64,000 nt of DNA from Algoriphagus pacificus (GTDB lineage: Bacteria > Bacteroidota > Bacteroidia > Cytophagales > Cyclobacteriaceae), in assembly GCF_017254845.1 (NCBI RefSeq), contig NZ_JAFKCU010000005.1:186001-250000 (forward strand), given 5' to 3'. This document shows positions 48,525-58,263 of the stretch, piece after piece. Numbering within the stretch: the stretch's first letter is position 1; each line of letters begins with the position of its first letter. The notes below the pieces were generated by a model. The model saw only the letters and a program-made list of their open reading frames with translations, ran no database searches and had not been told where the DNA came from. Position numbers and translations under genes: made by a program.

Positions 48525-51500
48525 TTGAAAGCAAATCGAAGCATTAGAATAGCTGAAACTATACCCGGCTATACTATTGTCGAGATTGTATACGAATCAG
48601 CACCCCATATCATCTTCCTTGCCAAGCGTGAGGAAGATGGCAAGGAGGTCGTGCTTAAAACTTTGCAAGACAAATACCCTAAAAAAGAAAATCTAGCCAG
48701 TATTCAGAGGGAATACAACATCATTCAAAAGCTTCAATTTGAAGGAATTATCCAAAGCAATAAGCTCATTGAGTTTGGAAATGGCAGCTTAGCCATCGAA
48801 ATGGAGCACTTTGGGATTTCTGTAGAAGAATATCTCTCGATTTTTGAAAAGAAAATCTTACCCCTTCAGGATTTTTACACGCTGGCAATCAAACTGGTCA
48901 AAATATTGGATCAGCTTCATGAGCATGATGTTGTCCATAAAGATTTAGTTCCAAGGAATATTCTGATTGATCCAGAAAGTGGTGATCTCAGAATCATTGA
49001 CTTCAGCAATTCTTCAGAATTATCCCGAGAGCATCAAGAGTCAACTTTAGCAAAAAACATTGAAGGTTCTCTTCCTTACATGGCTCCGGAGCAAACGGGC
49101 CGTATGAACAGGGACATCGATTACAGAACTGATTACTATACTTTGGGCATTACCTTTTATCAGATGCTAACAGGAAAACTCCCTTTTCAGGCCAATGATG
49201 CCTTGGAGTGGGTTCATTGTCATATCAGTAGGCAACCATCACCTGCGATTGAAATCAATCCTAAGCTTCCGATTTCTCTTTCTTTGATTGTGGAAAAAAT
49301 GATGTCTAAAAATGCAGAAGATAGATATCAGAGTGGTTATGGATTGATTGCGGATCTCAAAAAATCTCAAGAAGCCTACTTAAAAGGAAGCCTGGAAGAG
49401 ACATTTCAGTTGGCAACTTTGGATAATTCCAGTCATTTTCAAATTCCGCAAAAGCTGTATGGTAGGATAAACGAGTTAAAAAAGCTGGTAGCTTATTTTG
49501 AAAAAACCACTCAAGGGAATGTAGAATTTGTCCTGGTTTCCGGCTATTCAGGAGTTGGGAAATCAGTATTGGTTCAGGAATTAGGTAGATCCATTGTCAA
49601 AAAGCGGGGCTATTTAATCCAAGGAAAATTCGAGCAGTTCAGGCAAAACTCCGCCTACATTGCTTTGTCTAAAGCCTTCCGGGATCTAATCCGCCAATTA
49701 CTAGGCGAACCTGCTGAACGATTGGAGTTTTGGAACAAAAAGCTGACGAAAGCACTCGAAACCAATGCTCAGTTAATTATTGAGCTCGTTCCTGAACTAG
49801 AATTGATTATAGGCACGCAGCCTCCTGTACTTGAATTATCACCAAATGAAACCCAAAACAGGTTTCTAATAGTATTCATCAACTTTGTTAAGGTTTTCAC
49901 AGCAGAGCAACATCCTTTAGTCATTTTTCTGGATGATCTACAATGGAGTGATATTCCCACACTCAATTTGATCCAACGTTTGGTAACTAGCCAAGAATTG
50001 AATCATTTGATGATTATCGGAGCTTTTCGAGACAATGCAGTGGATGATGCACATCCTTTGACGCTGACTCTTGAGGAGATTCATAAAAAAAGACCAGTAG
50101 AAAATCTAGCCCTTCAACCACTTACAAAAGAGACTGTAGATCAGATAATCATGGACACCATGAATATAAGCCATGAGCAATCTACCGAATTGAGTGAATT
50201 ACTATTTGAAAAAACTGGTGGAAATCCATTTTTCACCATTGAGATACTAAAGAACCTTCATGATCAATCAGTTATTTATTTTGATCAACATTCAGGTATC
50301 TGGACTTGGGACATCGAAAAAGTCAAAAATGTAGAACACTGTGATAATGTGGTGGATTTTTTGGTAGCCAGTCAGCATAGGCTTCCCGAGTCCACTCAGT
50401 ATGTGTTGCAGTTGGCAGCATGTATCGGGGCAACTTTCGACCTTAAAAACCTTTCTATAATTCGGGAAGGATCGATGGAGGAGACAGCCAGCGAACTTTA
50501 TGAAGCACTCAAATCCAACATTATCATTCCTCTGAATGAAAATTATAGGTTAGTTGGCTTGACCAATAGTTTGCTCAAAAATCAAAAAAACAACCTGGCA
50601 GAAACGAGTGAAAATCTGGTTAACCCAACCTATAAATTCCAACATGATCGGGTACAGCAAGCGGCTTATTCGCTGATTGAACCATGTAAAAGAAAAGCAC
50701 TTCATCTTTCTATTGGAAGGTTAATCCTCAGCCATTTGGACCCAGACGAGTTTGATGAAAAACTAATGGACATTGTTGGACATTTAAATGAGGGTAGATC
50801 CTTGGTAAATGACCCAAAAGAGCAAGAGGAAATTGCTGAATTAAATCTTCACGCAGGTATTAAAGCCAAGCAGTCTTCGGCTTATTTGGCGGCTTTGGAA
50901 TATTTAAAAATAAGCTTTGAAATCGTCAAAGAGCAGGCATGGGAAAGCAATTACCCTTTCATGTGGAAGCTCAGTGAAGAAATACAAAACTGCTTTTACT
51001 TGACCGGGGATTGGGAAAATGCCAACACCTGGACAGAGATTATGCTTTCGCATGCCAAAACTCCAATTGAAAAGGGTTTGGTACTTTCTGCAAGAACCAG
51101 ACAGTATGCCACAATCGGCAAAATGCAGGAATCAATTCAAGCTGCTTATGAAGGGCTTTCCATTTTGGGATTTGACTTTAAAAAGGTGCCTTCGGAGACA
51201 GATGTAGCAGAAGAGATCAAGTTAGTAGCAGTTCATCTTCAAGAAAGAGAAATTGCAGATTTGATTAATATGCCTGCTCTGAGCGACCCAAAGGCCAGAA
51301 TTGCAAGCAATCTCTTGATGGAAATTTTTCCAGCGGCCTTCCTATCAGGTTCAGGAATGACATTTCCATACCTGGTTTTGAAGTCTGTAAACATCTCTCT
51401 TGAGTTTGGTAATTCTCCCGAAACTGCATTTTCCTACGCAGCCTATGGCATGTTGCTTTGCGGATATTTCGATGATCAGGCCAAAGGCTTTCAGTTCGGA

Positions 51501-53933
51501 AAACTTGGAGTAGATCTGATAGAAAAATATGAGGACATATCTCTGAAATCCAGAATCCTCTATGTCTATACCATGTTTGTGCACCACTGGAGCAATCACT
51601 GGTCATCCATGACACCATGGTTCAGAAAGGGAATTGAAACAGGGTATCAATCCGGTGATTTATTATACTTGGCATATAGTGCCCAGGATTGTGTGATTTG
51701 GGATCCACAACTGGATTTGGAGACTGCTTCAAATGAACAGAGAAAGCTGCTCAAAATTGTAAAGGAATGTGATTATCAGGATTCTTACGATTCAGGCACG
51801 TTGTTTCTTCAGATGCAACTCAATTTCCAAGGCCTTACTAAAGATCTTTATTCTTTGACGGATGAATCTTTTGATGAGTCTCTCTGTGTTCAAGGGATGT
51901 TTGATCGGCATTTCATGACTGGAATTGCCAATTATCATATTTACAAAGCAGAAATCCATCTCTTATACAATGATTTCCAAGGAGCACTTTCTCATGTTTT
52001 AGAACAGGAAAAACTCATGGCATCAGTCATGTCTTTGCCTCAATTGGTCAGATTTCATATCACTTCTTTTTTGGTTAAATCAAGTTTACTGGAAGGACTA
52101 AAAACTGATCATCAGGCAGCATTCCAAAAAAGCATGGAGGAAAGTCTGGAGAGAATAACTCATTGGGCTCAAAACTGTCCTGAGAATTTTCTACATCTAC
52201 AATACCTGATGGAGGCAGAACTTACCGGATTGACCGGTAACCTGGAAAAAGCTATCAAGTTGTATGAAAAATCCATCTCCTCAGCCAATAAAAATAATTT
52301 TGTGAGGGATGAAGCTGTGGCAAATGAGAGAGCTGCTCTTTTTCTAATCAAAAACGGTCTCTCAAAAGCTGCTGATGGTTACTTACAAGCCTCGCACTAT
52401 TTATACTACCGCTGGGGGGCATATAGAAAAACCGAAGAACTCGAAAAAGCCCATCAAATATTCAGTGGGGCGAATAAATACTCTTCAAATAGAACTGTCA
52501 AAGAAACTCTAGGCTCTGCAAATTCTGATACTTTCTCAATGGATTTTCTGGACTTAAGTTCAGTTTTCAGAGCTTCTCAGACCATTTCTGGGGAATTGGT
52601 TTTAGATAAACTTCTGAAAGCAACACTTCAGATTTTAATAGAAAATGCTGGAGCACAAGATGGTTTTTTGGTTGAGCAAAAAGATGGTCAAATCATCATT
52701 CAGGCACAGAATGGAAATGAAATATCTTCGAAAAAGAAAAATCAGGTTTTGGATCAATCAAATTTCTCAAAACTTCCTTTAAGCCTGATCAATACTGCTT
52801 TACGAACCAATCAATCCATAGTAATTGATAATGCCAAAGAGGAAAACTCTTTCTCTTCAGATCCTTATTTTCAGATCAATCAGCCTCTTTCTATTATGTG
52901 TGTACCACTTTCTAACCATAGTCAATGGAAAGTTGCGGTATACTTGGAGAATAACCTGACCCATAGTGCTTTCACTGAAGAACGAGTCAAAATCATCAAA
53001 CTGTTGGCTGGTCAGGCGGCTATTTCGATCGAAAATGCCAGAATTTATGAGGAGCAAGACAAGCTTCTAAAAGCACAACAGCGCTTTGTTCCAATTCAGT
53101 TTTTGAAGCATTTGGGACACAATGACATTGCAAAGGTCAAACTTGGAGAATCAGTCTCTATGGAAATGAGCGTCTTGTTTTCTGATATTAGAGAATTCAC
53201 ACCTTTGGTAGAATTGCTTTCTCCTCAGGCTGTAATTGAACTCCTAAATCAATATTACAGCAAATTGGGTCAGCATATTTCGGAAAGCGGTGGGTTCATA
53301 GATTCCTATGCAGGAGATGAGATTTTAGCGCTTTTCGCAGTACCTGCCACTCAGGCAGTGGAAGCAGGAATCAAGATGGGCCAATCACTTTGGAAATTCA
53401 ATCATGAATCAGGAGTCAAGGGAAGGCCGATTTTAAAAATGGGCATTGGAGTAAATACGGGGCCTCTTGTATTAGGAACTATGGGTGGCCAGGACAGAAT
53501 GCAATGCACAGTTTTAGGTGACACCGTTAATTTGGCTTCGCGGATTGAGCAGTTGACAAAAGTCTATAATTCCCAGTTTATCATTGGAGAGAACACGTAC
53601 GAAGCCCTGGAAAATCCTGAAAAATACACGATTCGAATGATCGATCGGGTAGCTGTCAAAGGGAAAATGAAAGCTGTAAAACTATATGAAGTGTTGGATG
53701 CGGAGAGTGATGAAAGAAGATTTGCCAAAGAGTCAACCTTAAAGCTTTTGCGAGAAGGAATGGAGGTTTACTATCAGCAGAATTTCTCTCTAGCTCACCA
53801 ATTATTTCGACAGGCATTTGCTATTGATCCTTTCGATCCTGTTTTGTCTTCATTTATTTCCAGATCAAAAAGGTATATTGAAAATCCTCCTCCCAAGGAT
53901 TGGGCGGGATATGAAAACTTGAATACCAAATAA
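48525..53933 (+). CDS. giant multidomain signalling protein: Ser/Thr kinase-like, AAA ATPase, GAF, class III cyclase
   Basis: This 1802-aa protein uses a TTG start 2 bp after the previous stop; no upstream ATG fits. Domains: protein-kinase-like (about 15-285; Lys45, HKDLVPRN with Asp140, DFS at 159-161, YMAPEQTGRM); AAA/ORC-type ATPase (about 310-600; Walker A SGYSGVGKS near 340, Walker B IFLDDLQWSD near 467); a long helical TPR-like region (about 720-1330); GAF (about 1365-1510); class III nucleotide cyclase (about 1545-1735; VLFSDIREFTPL, FIDSYAGDEILALF, LGDTVNLASRIEQL). The kinase lacks a glycine loop and the Lys of the DLKxxN motif, so it may be inactive. Both cyclase metal Asp residues and the Asn/Arg pair are present, while the usual adenine-selecting Lys is Ser. 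Similar proteins usually end in a histidine kinase. Confidence 0.9.
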   Translation: MKANRSIRIAETIPGYTIVEIVYESAPHIIFLAKREEDGKEVVLKTLQDKYPKKENLASIQREYNIIQKLQFEGIIQSNKLIEFGNGSLAIEMEHFGISVEEYLSIFEKKILPLQDFYTLAIKLVKILDQLHEHDVVHKDLVPRNILIDPESGDLRIIDFSNSSELSREHQESTLAKNIEGSLPYMAPEQTGRMNRDIDYRTDYYTLGITFYQMLTGKLPFQANDALEWVHCHISRQPSPAIEINPKLPISLSLIVEKMMSKNAEDRYQSGYGLIADLKKSQEAYLKGSLEETFQLATLDNSSHFQIPQKLYGRINELKKLVAYFEKTTQGNVEFVLVSGYSGVGKSVLVQELGRSIVKKRGYLIQGKFEQFRQNSAYIALSKAFRDLIRQLLGEPAERLEFWNKKLTKALETNAQLIIELVPELELIIGTQPPVLELSPNETQNRFLIVFINFVKVFTAEQHPLVIFLDDLQWSDIPTLNLIQRLVTSQELNHLMIIGAFRDNAVDDAHPLTLTLEEIHKKRPVENLALQPLTKETVDQIIMDTMNISHEQSTELSELLFEKTGGNPFFTIEILKNLHDQSVIYFDQHSGIWTWDIEKVKNVEHCDNVVDFLVASQHRLPESTQYVLQLAACIGATFDLKNLSIIREGSMEETASELYEALKSNIIIPLNENYRLVGLTNSLLKNQKNNLAETSENLVNPTYKFQHDRVQQAAYSLIEPCKRKALHLSIGRLILSHLDPDEFDEKLMDIVGHLNEGRSLVNDPKEQEEIAELNLHAGIKAKQSSAYLAALEYLKISFEIVKEQAWESNYPFMWKLSEEIQNCFYLTGDWENANTWTEIMLSHAKTPIEKGLVLSARTRQYATIGKMQESIQAAYEGLSILGFDFKKVPSETDVAEEIKLVAVHLQEREIADLINMPALSDPKARIASNLLMEIFPAAFLSGSGMTFPYLVLKSVNISLEFGNSPETAFSYAAYGMLLCGYFDDQAKGFQFGKLGVDLIEKYEDISLKSRILYVYTMFVHHWSNHWSSMTPWFRKGIETGYQSGDLLYLAYSAQDCVIWDPQLDLETASNEQRKLLKIVKECDYQDSYDSGTLFLQMQLNFQGLTKDLYSLTDESFDESLCVQGMFDRHFMTGIANYHIYKAEIHLLYNDFQGALSHVLEQEKLMASVMSLPQLVRFHITSFLVKSSLLEGLKTDHQAAFQKSMEESLERITHWAQNCPENFLHLQYLMEAELTGLTGNLEKAIKLYEKSISSANKNNFVRDEAVANERAALFLIKNGLSKAADGYLQASHYLYYRWGAYRKTEELEKAHQIFSGANKYSSNRTVKETLGSANSDTFSMDFLDLSSVFRASQTISGELVLDKLLKATLQILIENAGAQDGFLVEQKDGQIIIQAQNGNEISSKKKNQVLDQSNFSKLPLSLINTALRTNQSIVIDNAKEENSFSSDPYFQINQPLSIMCVPLSNHSQWKVAVYLENNLTHSAFTEERVKIIKLLAGQAAISIENARIYEEQDKLLKAQQRFVPIQFLKHLGHNDIAKVKLGESVSMEMSVLFSDIREFTPLVELLSPQAVIELLNQYYSKLGQHISESGGFIDSYAGDEILALFAVPATQAVEAGIKMGQSLWKFNHESGVKGRPILKMGIGVNTGPLVLGTMGGQDRMQCTVLGDTVNLASRIEQLTKVYNSQFIIGENTYEALENPEKYTIRMIDRVAVKGKMKAVKLYEVLDAESDERRFAKESTLKLLREGMEVYYQQNFSLAHQLFRQAFAIDPFDPVLSSFISRSKRYIENPPPKDWAGYENLNTK

Positions 53934-54021
53934 AACAGCGAATTCTCTGCCTATTTTTGATTATTGGGGAGATCGCTGGCATTTTTAAATTATTCTAACC
54001 TCACTTGAAAAAGCGGTACCC

Positions 54022-55011
54022 ATGAAGCCCATTCGAATCGGTTTTGTGATGGATCCCATAGCATCCATCAATCCAAAAAAAGACAGTACGCTTGCCCTGA
54101 TGCTAGAGGCTCAAAAAAGGGGCTGGGAAGTATCTTATTTGGAGCTAGGTGACTTGTTTATTTCAAATGGAATTCCAGAAGGAAGAATCCATCACGTGGA
54201 AGTTTTCAACAATCTTGAAATCTGGTATAAAGATCTTAAAACCACTTTTGAACCCTTGTATAAGCTTGATGTATTGGTTATGCGAAAAGACCCTCCATTT
54301 GATATCGAATTCATTATGGCAACCTACATCTTGGAAAAAGCCGCAGATGAGGGTGTTCTTATCTTAAATCAGGCTAACTCCCTTAGAGATGTAAATGAAA
54401 AGGTTTATACAGCTTGGTTTCCCCAATGCTGCCCACCTAGCCTATTGACTCGTTCCAAAAGTACGCTATTGGATTTTCTACAAACTCACCACAAAATTGT
54501 AGTGAAACCAACCCACAAAATGGGAGGTCAATCAATTTTTGTCTTGTCCGAAGGAGATCCTAATACCCAGGTGATTTTAGAGGAAATCACGAAAAAGGAA
54601 ACTTGCTTCATTCAGGCCCAGGCATACATTCCTGAGATAGAAACTATTGGCGACAAGAGAATTCTCCTTATTGATGGAACTCCTATTCCATACGGGATCG
54701 CAAGAAAACCCAGACCGGGAGATCATCGAGGAAATCTCGCTGTCGGCGCTTCTGCTGAAGGATTCACATTGACTGAAAGGGATCTTTGGATCTGCGAACA
54801 GCTGAAACCTATGCTTTTGGAAAAAGGTCTCTTTTTCGTTGGAATCGATGTAATTGGGGATTATCTAACAGAAATCAATGTAACCAGCCCAACTGGAATT
54901 AAAGAAATTAACCATCATTTCAATCTGGATATTGCAGCAACATTTTTCGACTCCTTGCATCAAAAATTAATCGATCATCAAACTTTTAAAAATCATGATT
55001 TCTCCACTTAG
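54022..55011 (+). CDS. gshB: glutathione synthetase GshB-like ATP-grasp ligase
   Basis: This 329-aa protein matches GshB over its whole length: IRIGFVMDPIASINPKKDST at the start, VLVMRKDPPFDIEFIMATYI, LRDVNEKVYTAWFPQCCPPS, VVKPTHKMGGQSIFVLSEGD (ATP-grasp), RILLIDGTPIPYGIARKPRP, HRGNLAVGASAEGFTLTERD and VGIDVIGDYLTEINVTSPTG. It joins gamma-glutamylcysteine to glycine with ATP. Its gene is two positions upstream of a glutamate-cysteine ligase-type gene, so both steps of glutathione synthesis are encoded here. It overlaps the DNase II-like gene by 17 bp and lies 88 bp after the giant signalling gene. The glycine partner could be replaced by another amine. Confidence 0.93.
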   Translation: MKPIRIGFVMDPIASINPKKDSTLALMLEAQKRGWEVSYLELGDLFISNGIPEGRIHHVEVFNNLEIWYKDLKTTFEPLYKLDVLVMRKDPPFDIEFIMATYILEKAADEGVLILNQANSLRDVNEKVYTAWFPQCCPPSLLTRSKSTLLDFLQTHHKIVVKPTHKMGGQSIFVLSEGDPNTQVILEEITKKETCFIQAQAYIPEIETIGDKRILLIDGTPIPYGIARKPRPGDHRGNLAVGASAEGFTLTERDLWICEQLKPMLLEKGLFFVGIDVIGDYLTEINVTSPTGIKEINHHFNLDIAATFFDSLHQKLIDHQTFKNHDFST

Positions 55012-56065
55012 CAATCAATCAGGAAAGCCAGTTGACTGGTGGTTTTTGTACAAACTTCCTATGAAAATCGGTCCTGAAAATAACACAACAGGCTTTGAAT
55101 TTCTTTATATGGATTCGAGTTCTACGGAAGGATTGTCCTTATCTCCGATCCATTTAGATCATGATCAATCTGCCTTTGGATTGACCTTGAAACAAGTTTT
55201 TTCAGATGATCCAGACCATGGCTATGTGCTATGGAATGATGAAATCCCTCCCTCGACAACAGTACCTAATCCTGTCAATGTAGGGACAAAAGGACATTCC
55301 AAAGGAATCCTTGCTTTCTGTAAAAAAACCAATTCCGCATTTTATTTGCTTCACTCGACACCGAGATTCCCTCTAAAGGGCCAGCTGGATCTACCGGAAG
55401 ACGAAAAAAAGTTTGGGCAAACCTTTTTATGTGTTTCCCTAAAAGATATGGATACAGCAAACAAACTTGCTGAATCTATACAAATGCAGGTTGAAGCCCA
55501 AGTGTATGATAGTCTCTTGCCAGGAATTGAAAGCACAGACGCAATTTATAAGTTGGCAAAAAACGAAGGGTTTGTGGCACCAAGCTCTACCGCCAAAATT
55601 GATTTTTTATCTGCCAAAGGAGAGAAATTCACCTACATCGCCAAAAATAAAAGATGGAGCGAACCGCCACATGGAGTCCAGTATGGAAAGGATTTTTGGA
55701 AAGATTTAGTTGCTCCAGGACTTAACTGTAAACTGGATGTAGAAACATGGAGAAGAGGCTTAGTCTTTGGAGATTCCACCGGTAGAGTTGCAGGAGAAAC
55801 AGAAGATATTGTTGACTTGGATTTTGGTAAAATTGGCCTCACTGGATATACATGGCCATTCTCAAAAGATCATGCGAAATGGGGGATTTCAATAAAAAGC
55901 GATCCTGGATATATCATCATTGCAGATATCAACAGGCAAGTCAGCCAAGAGAAAAGAGGTGGAGGAGGTATTGCATTTCAAAACACTAGCCTTTGGAAAA
56001 ATCTAGATGCAGTGGAAATAATTGAAAAAACAATAGAAGACGATCCCCATCATGACGTCAGCTAA
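54995..56065 (+). CDS. DNase II family nuclease without signal peptide
   Basis: This 356-aa protein aligns by eye with animal lysosomal DNase II along its length: SGKPVDWWFLYKLP, GYVLWNDEIPP, GHSKGILAF, FYLLHSTPRFP, GQTFLCVSL, DHAKWGIS and EEKRGGGG-like EKRGGGGIAFQ. Both HxK catalytic motifs of this phospholipase D-like fold are present (His101-Lys103 and His293-Lys295), so activity is likely: metal-independent cleavage giving 3'-phosphate ends. The protein starts only about eight residues before the SGKPVDW block and has no signal peptide, unlike the eukaryotic enzymes. Cytoplasmic location, or export by another route, is therefore an open question. It overlaps gshB by 17 bp and is followed after 21 bp by the gshA-like gene. 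Confidence 0.9.
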   Translation: MISPLSNQSGKPVDWWFLYKLPMKIGPENNTTGFEFLYMDSSSTEGLSLSPIHLDHDQSAFGLTLKQVFSDDPDHGYVLWNDEIPPSTTVPNPVNVGTKGHSKGILAFCKKTNSAFYLLHSTPRFPLKGQLDLPEDEKKFGQTFLCVSLKDMDTANKLAESIQMQVEAQVYDSLLPGIESTDAIYKLAKNEGFVAPSSTAKIDFLSAKGEKFTYIAKNKRWSEPPHGVQYGKDFWKDLVAPGLNCKLDVETWRRGLVFGDSTGRVAGETEDIVDLDFGKIGLTGYTWPFSKDHAKWGISIKSDPGYIIIADINRQVSQEKRGGGGIAFQNTSLWKNLDAVEIIEKTIEDDPHHDVS

Positions 56066-56086
56066 TTTTCTTGTATCTTCCAATCC

Positions 56087-57430
56087 ATGAGCGCAGATTT
56101 TTTGAGTCAGGACACCGTAAATGAGTGGATAAAAAGGGAACTTTTTCAGCCCAAAAAATCAATTTATCCTACCGGTGAAGTAGGCAAAATTGGAATTGAA
56201 CTTGAAGCTTTTCCCTATACTTTTTCAAAAGAAAACAAGCCTATTCCTGTTCCGCTTAATGATCAGAACTTTTCTCTTATGGATAGATTGGCTAGCCTTT
56301 CTCAAGAAAAAAGAGCAGAACTCATTTATGGCGGATCACAATTGGATAAAATCCTTTTTCCAAACGGCACGAGCATCCAATTTGAACCAGGAGGACAAGT
56401 AGAAATTGCTACTACCCCTCATCCAAGCTTAAGTGAATTGGAGGCTGATTTGGAATCAAAACAGCAAATCTTTGATCAACTCACTGCTGAAAATCAAATT
56501 CATTTTGGCCAATATGGAACAAATCCCTGGTTTCAAAACTCTGAAATTGGCCTCCAATTACAGAAACCCAGATACCAGGCTTTAGAGTCTTATCTAGACA
56601 AAATCTCACCTTTTGGAAGACAAATGATGAGACAAACTTGCTCTCTGCATGTCAATTTAGATTTGGGTGAGAATGAAGAAATCCAAGTAAAACGGATACT
56701 TGTATCGAATCTGCTGGTCCCATTTATAGCTGCTATTTTTGCCAATTCAGCTCATTTAGGAGGAAAAGCAACAGGTAAGCTTTCTTATAGAAGAATGCTT
56801 TGGCAGCAGTTAGATCCATTAAGAACAGGGCTTTTTCCAAAACTTGAAAATATCAAATCAATCCAAATAGAAGACTTGGTTCAGGCTTATGAAAAATTGA
56901 TTTGGAACGCGCCATTGGTCTTTGTGCCTGATTTTGGTAGTCAGGAATTTTCACACCCTTTTACCTTTCAAAACTGGGTGGAAAACCCAATTCAATCGAC
57001 ATCTCCAAATTTCAATCACCTAAAAAATCATTGTTCTCTACTTTTTCCGGAGGTGAGAATGAAAGGATTTTTGGAAATAAGAACAGCTGATTCGCTTCCT
57101 CGAAAATGGCAACTTACTCCTGCTTATTTTCTGGCAGGAATTCTCTATTCAAACAGACATTTGGATGAAGCATTTGAACTTTTGGCTAACCTATCCCCAA
57201 AAATCCAGCAACAATTAGATCTGTGTACAGACGGGCTCAAATCAGAACTTCTATTTCAACCCGCAAAAGAACTGATGGGAATTGCAATCCATGGGCTCAA
57301 AGAATTGCCTGAATCTTTTGTGGGAAAAAAAAGTATTCCGGTACTCACAGAATTTTCAGAAAGATTCACTCAAAAAAGACTGACAGTTGCCGAAGAAATG
57401 ATATATGATTTTTTTAATGGTAAAACATGA
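56087..57430 (+). CDS. glutamate-cysteine ligase, GCS2/EgtA type
   Basis: This 447-aa protein has the GCS2 pattern: KIGIELEAFPYTF (metal Glu), IQFEPGGQVEIATTPHPSLS, QYGTNPWFQ, FGRQMMRQTCSLHVNLDLG, SYRRMLWQQLDPLRTGLFP and FLEIRTADSLPRKW. It should form gamma-glutamylcysteine from glutamate and cysteine with ATP. It belongs to the EgtA/plant-type branch rather than the E. coli GshA type. In EgtA the product serves ergothioneine synthesis, but no EgtB/EgtD genes are visible and gshB is two genes upstream, so glutathione is the more likely product. The DNase II-like gene lies 21 bp upstream and a HAD phosphatase 65 bp downstream. Confidence 0.9.
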   Translation: MSADFLSQDTVNEWIKRELFQPKKSIYPTGEVGKIGIELEAFPYTFSKENKPIPVPLNDQNFSLMDRLASLSQEKRAELIYGGSQLDKILFPNGTSIQFEPGGQVEIATTPHPSLSELEADLESKQQIFDQLTAENQIHFGQYGTNPWFQNSEIGLQLQKPRYQALESYLDKISPFGRQMMRQTCSLHVNLDLGENEEIQVKRILVSNLLVPFIAAIFANSAHLGGKATGKLSYRRMLWQQLDPLRTGLFPKLENIKSIQIEDLVQAYEKLIWNAPLVFVPDFGSQEFSHPFTFQNWVENPIQSTSPNFNHLKNHCSLLFPEVRMKGFLEIRTADSLPRKWQLTPAYFLAGILYSNRHLDEAFELLANLSPKIQQQLDLCTDGLKSELLFQPAKELMGIAIHGLKELPESFVGKKSIPVLTEFSERFTQKRLTVAEEMIYDFFNGKT

Positions 57431-57495
57431 TTTTTTCTATATATTGAATCATTAACGATTATTTTTCTAATATCTCAACTTTATAAATCTCAATA

Positions 57496-58263
57496 ATGAG
57501 TGATTTTTCTCAACTCCAACAGGTCCTTTCCAAAATCAAATCCGAAAAGAATTTACCGATAGTAGTTTTTGATTTGGATGACACTCTGTTTTCCACCGCA
57601 CGAAGAAACCTGGTAATTATCCAGAACTTCGCAGCTATTCAAGGGGACGACTTCCCTGATTTTGTCGCAGTTGCCAATAAGCTGAAACTCTCAGATATGA
57701 ATTGGAGTGTGACCTACGCCCTGACCAATTCAGGACTTGATCCCAACAGTCAATCCTTAGATCCTTTTATCAAGTATTGGGGATCAACCTTTTTTACTGA
57801 TACTTATGTTTCTCTCGATTTACCTAATCCTGGAGCTGTGGATTTTGCCAATGCCTGTCATGAGGCTGGCGCCTTAATCTACTATCTAACTGGAAGGCAT
57901 ATCGGTGATCGAGGCTTGGATAATGGAATGGGCCAAGGAACTACGCTTTCCCTGACTAACAATGGATTCCCCTTTTGGAAAGGGAGATGTGAGCTTAATT
58001 TAAAAGCTGACAAATCCGAAAAAGATGTGGATTATAAAAACCAGGCTCTGGCAGCAATAAAATCCCTGAAAGGAACTGTGGTAGCTACTTTTGACAATGA
58101 ACCTGGAAATGCAAATCTATTCCATCAAAACTTTCCAGATGCCTCCAATTTTTGGGTAAAAACCACTTGGAATCCCAACGACAAAGCTCCAACCGATGGA
58201 CTATATGTAATTCCTGATTTTTCAGAATGGAAAAATGATAAAACCACTAAAGCATCCTACTGA
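57496..58263 (+). CDS. HAD-superfamily phosphatase
   Basis: This 255-aa cytoplasmic protein has the four HAD motifs: I, VVFDLDDTLFSTARRN (Asp26 nucleophile, Asp28); II, IYYLTGRHIGDRG (Thr132); III, a Lys in KDVDYK near residue 181; and IV, VVATFDNEPGNANLF (Asp200). A cap insertion lies between motifs I and II (about 40-120). No signal peptide is present. The order fits small-molecule phosphatases; the substrate is unknown. Its stop overlaps the start of the next gene (TGATG), so the two are translationally coupled. Similar HAD proteins occur beside sugar-phosphate or nucleotide enzymes, but here the context is glutathione genes and a nuclease. Confidence 0.88.
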   Translation: MSDFSQLQQVLSKIKSEKNLPIVVFDLDDTLFSTARRNLVIIQNFAAIQGDDFPDFVAVANKLKLSDMNWSVTYALTNSGLDPNSQSLDPFIKYWGSTFFTDTYVSLDLPNPGAVDFANACHEAGALIYYLTGRHIGDRGLDNGMGQGTTLSLTNNGFPFWKGRCELNLKADKSEKDVDYKNQALAAIKSLKGTVVATFDNEPGNANLFHQNFPDASNFWVKTTWNPNDKAPTDGLYVIPDFSEWKNDKTTKASY

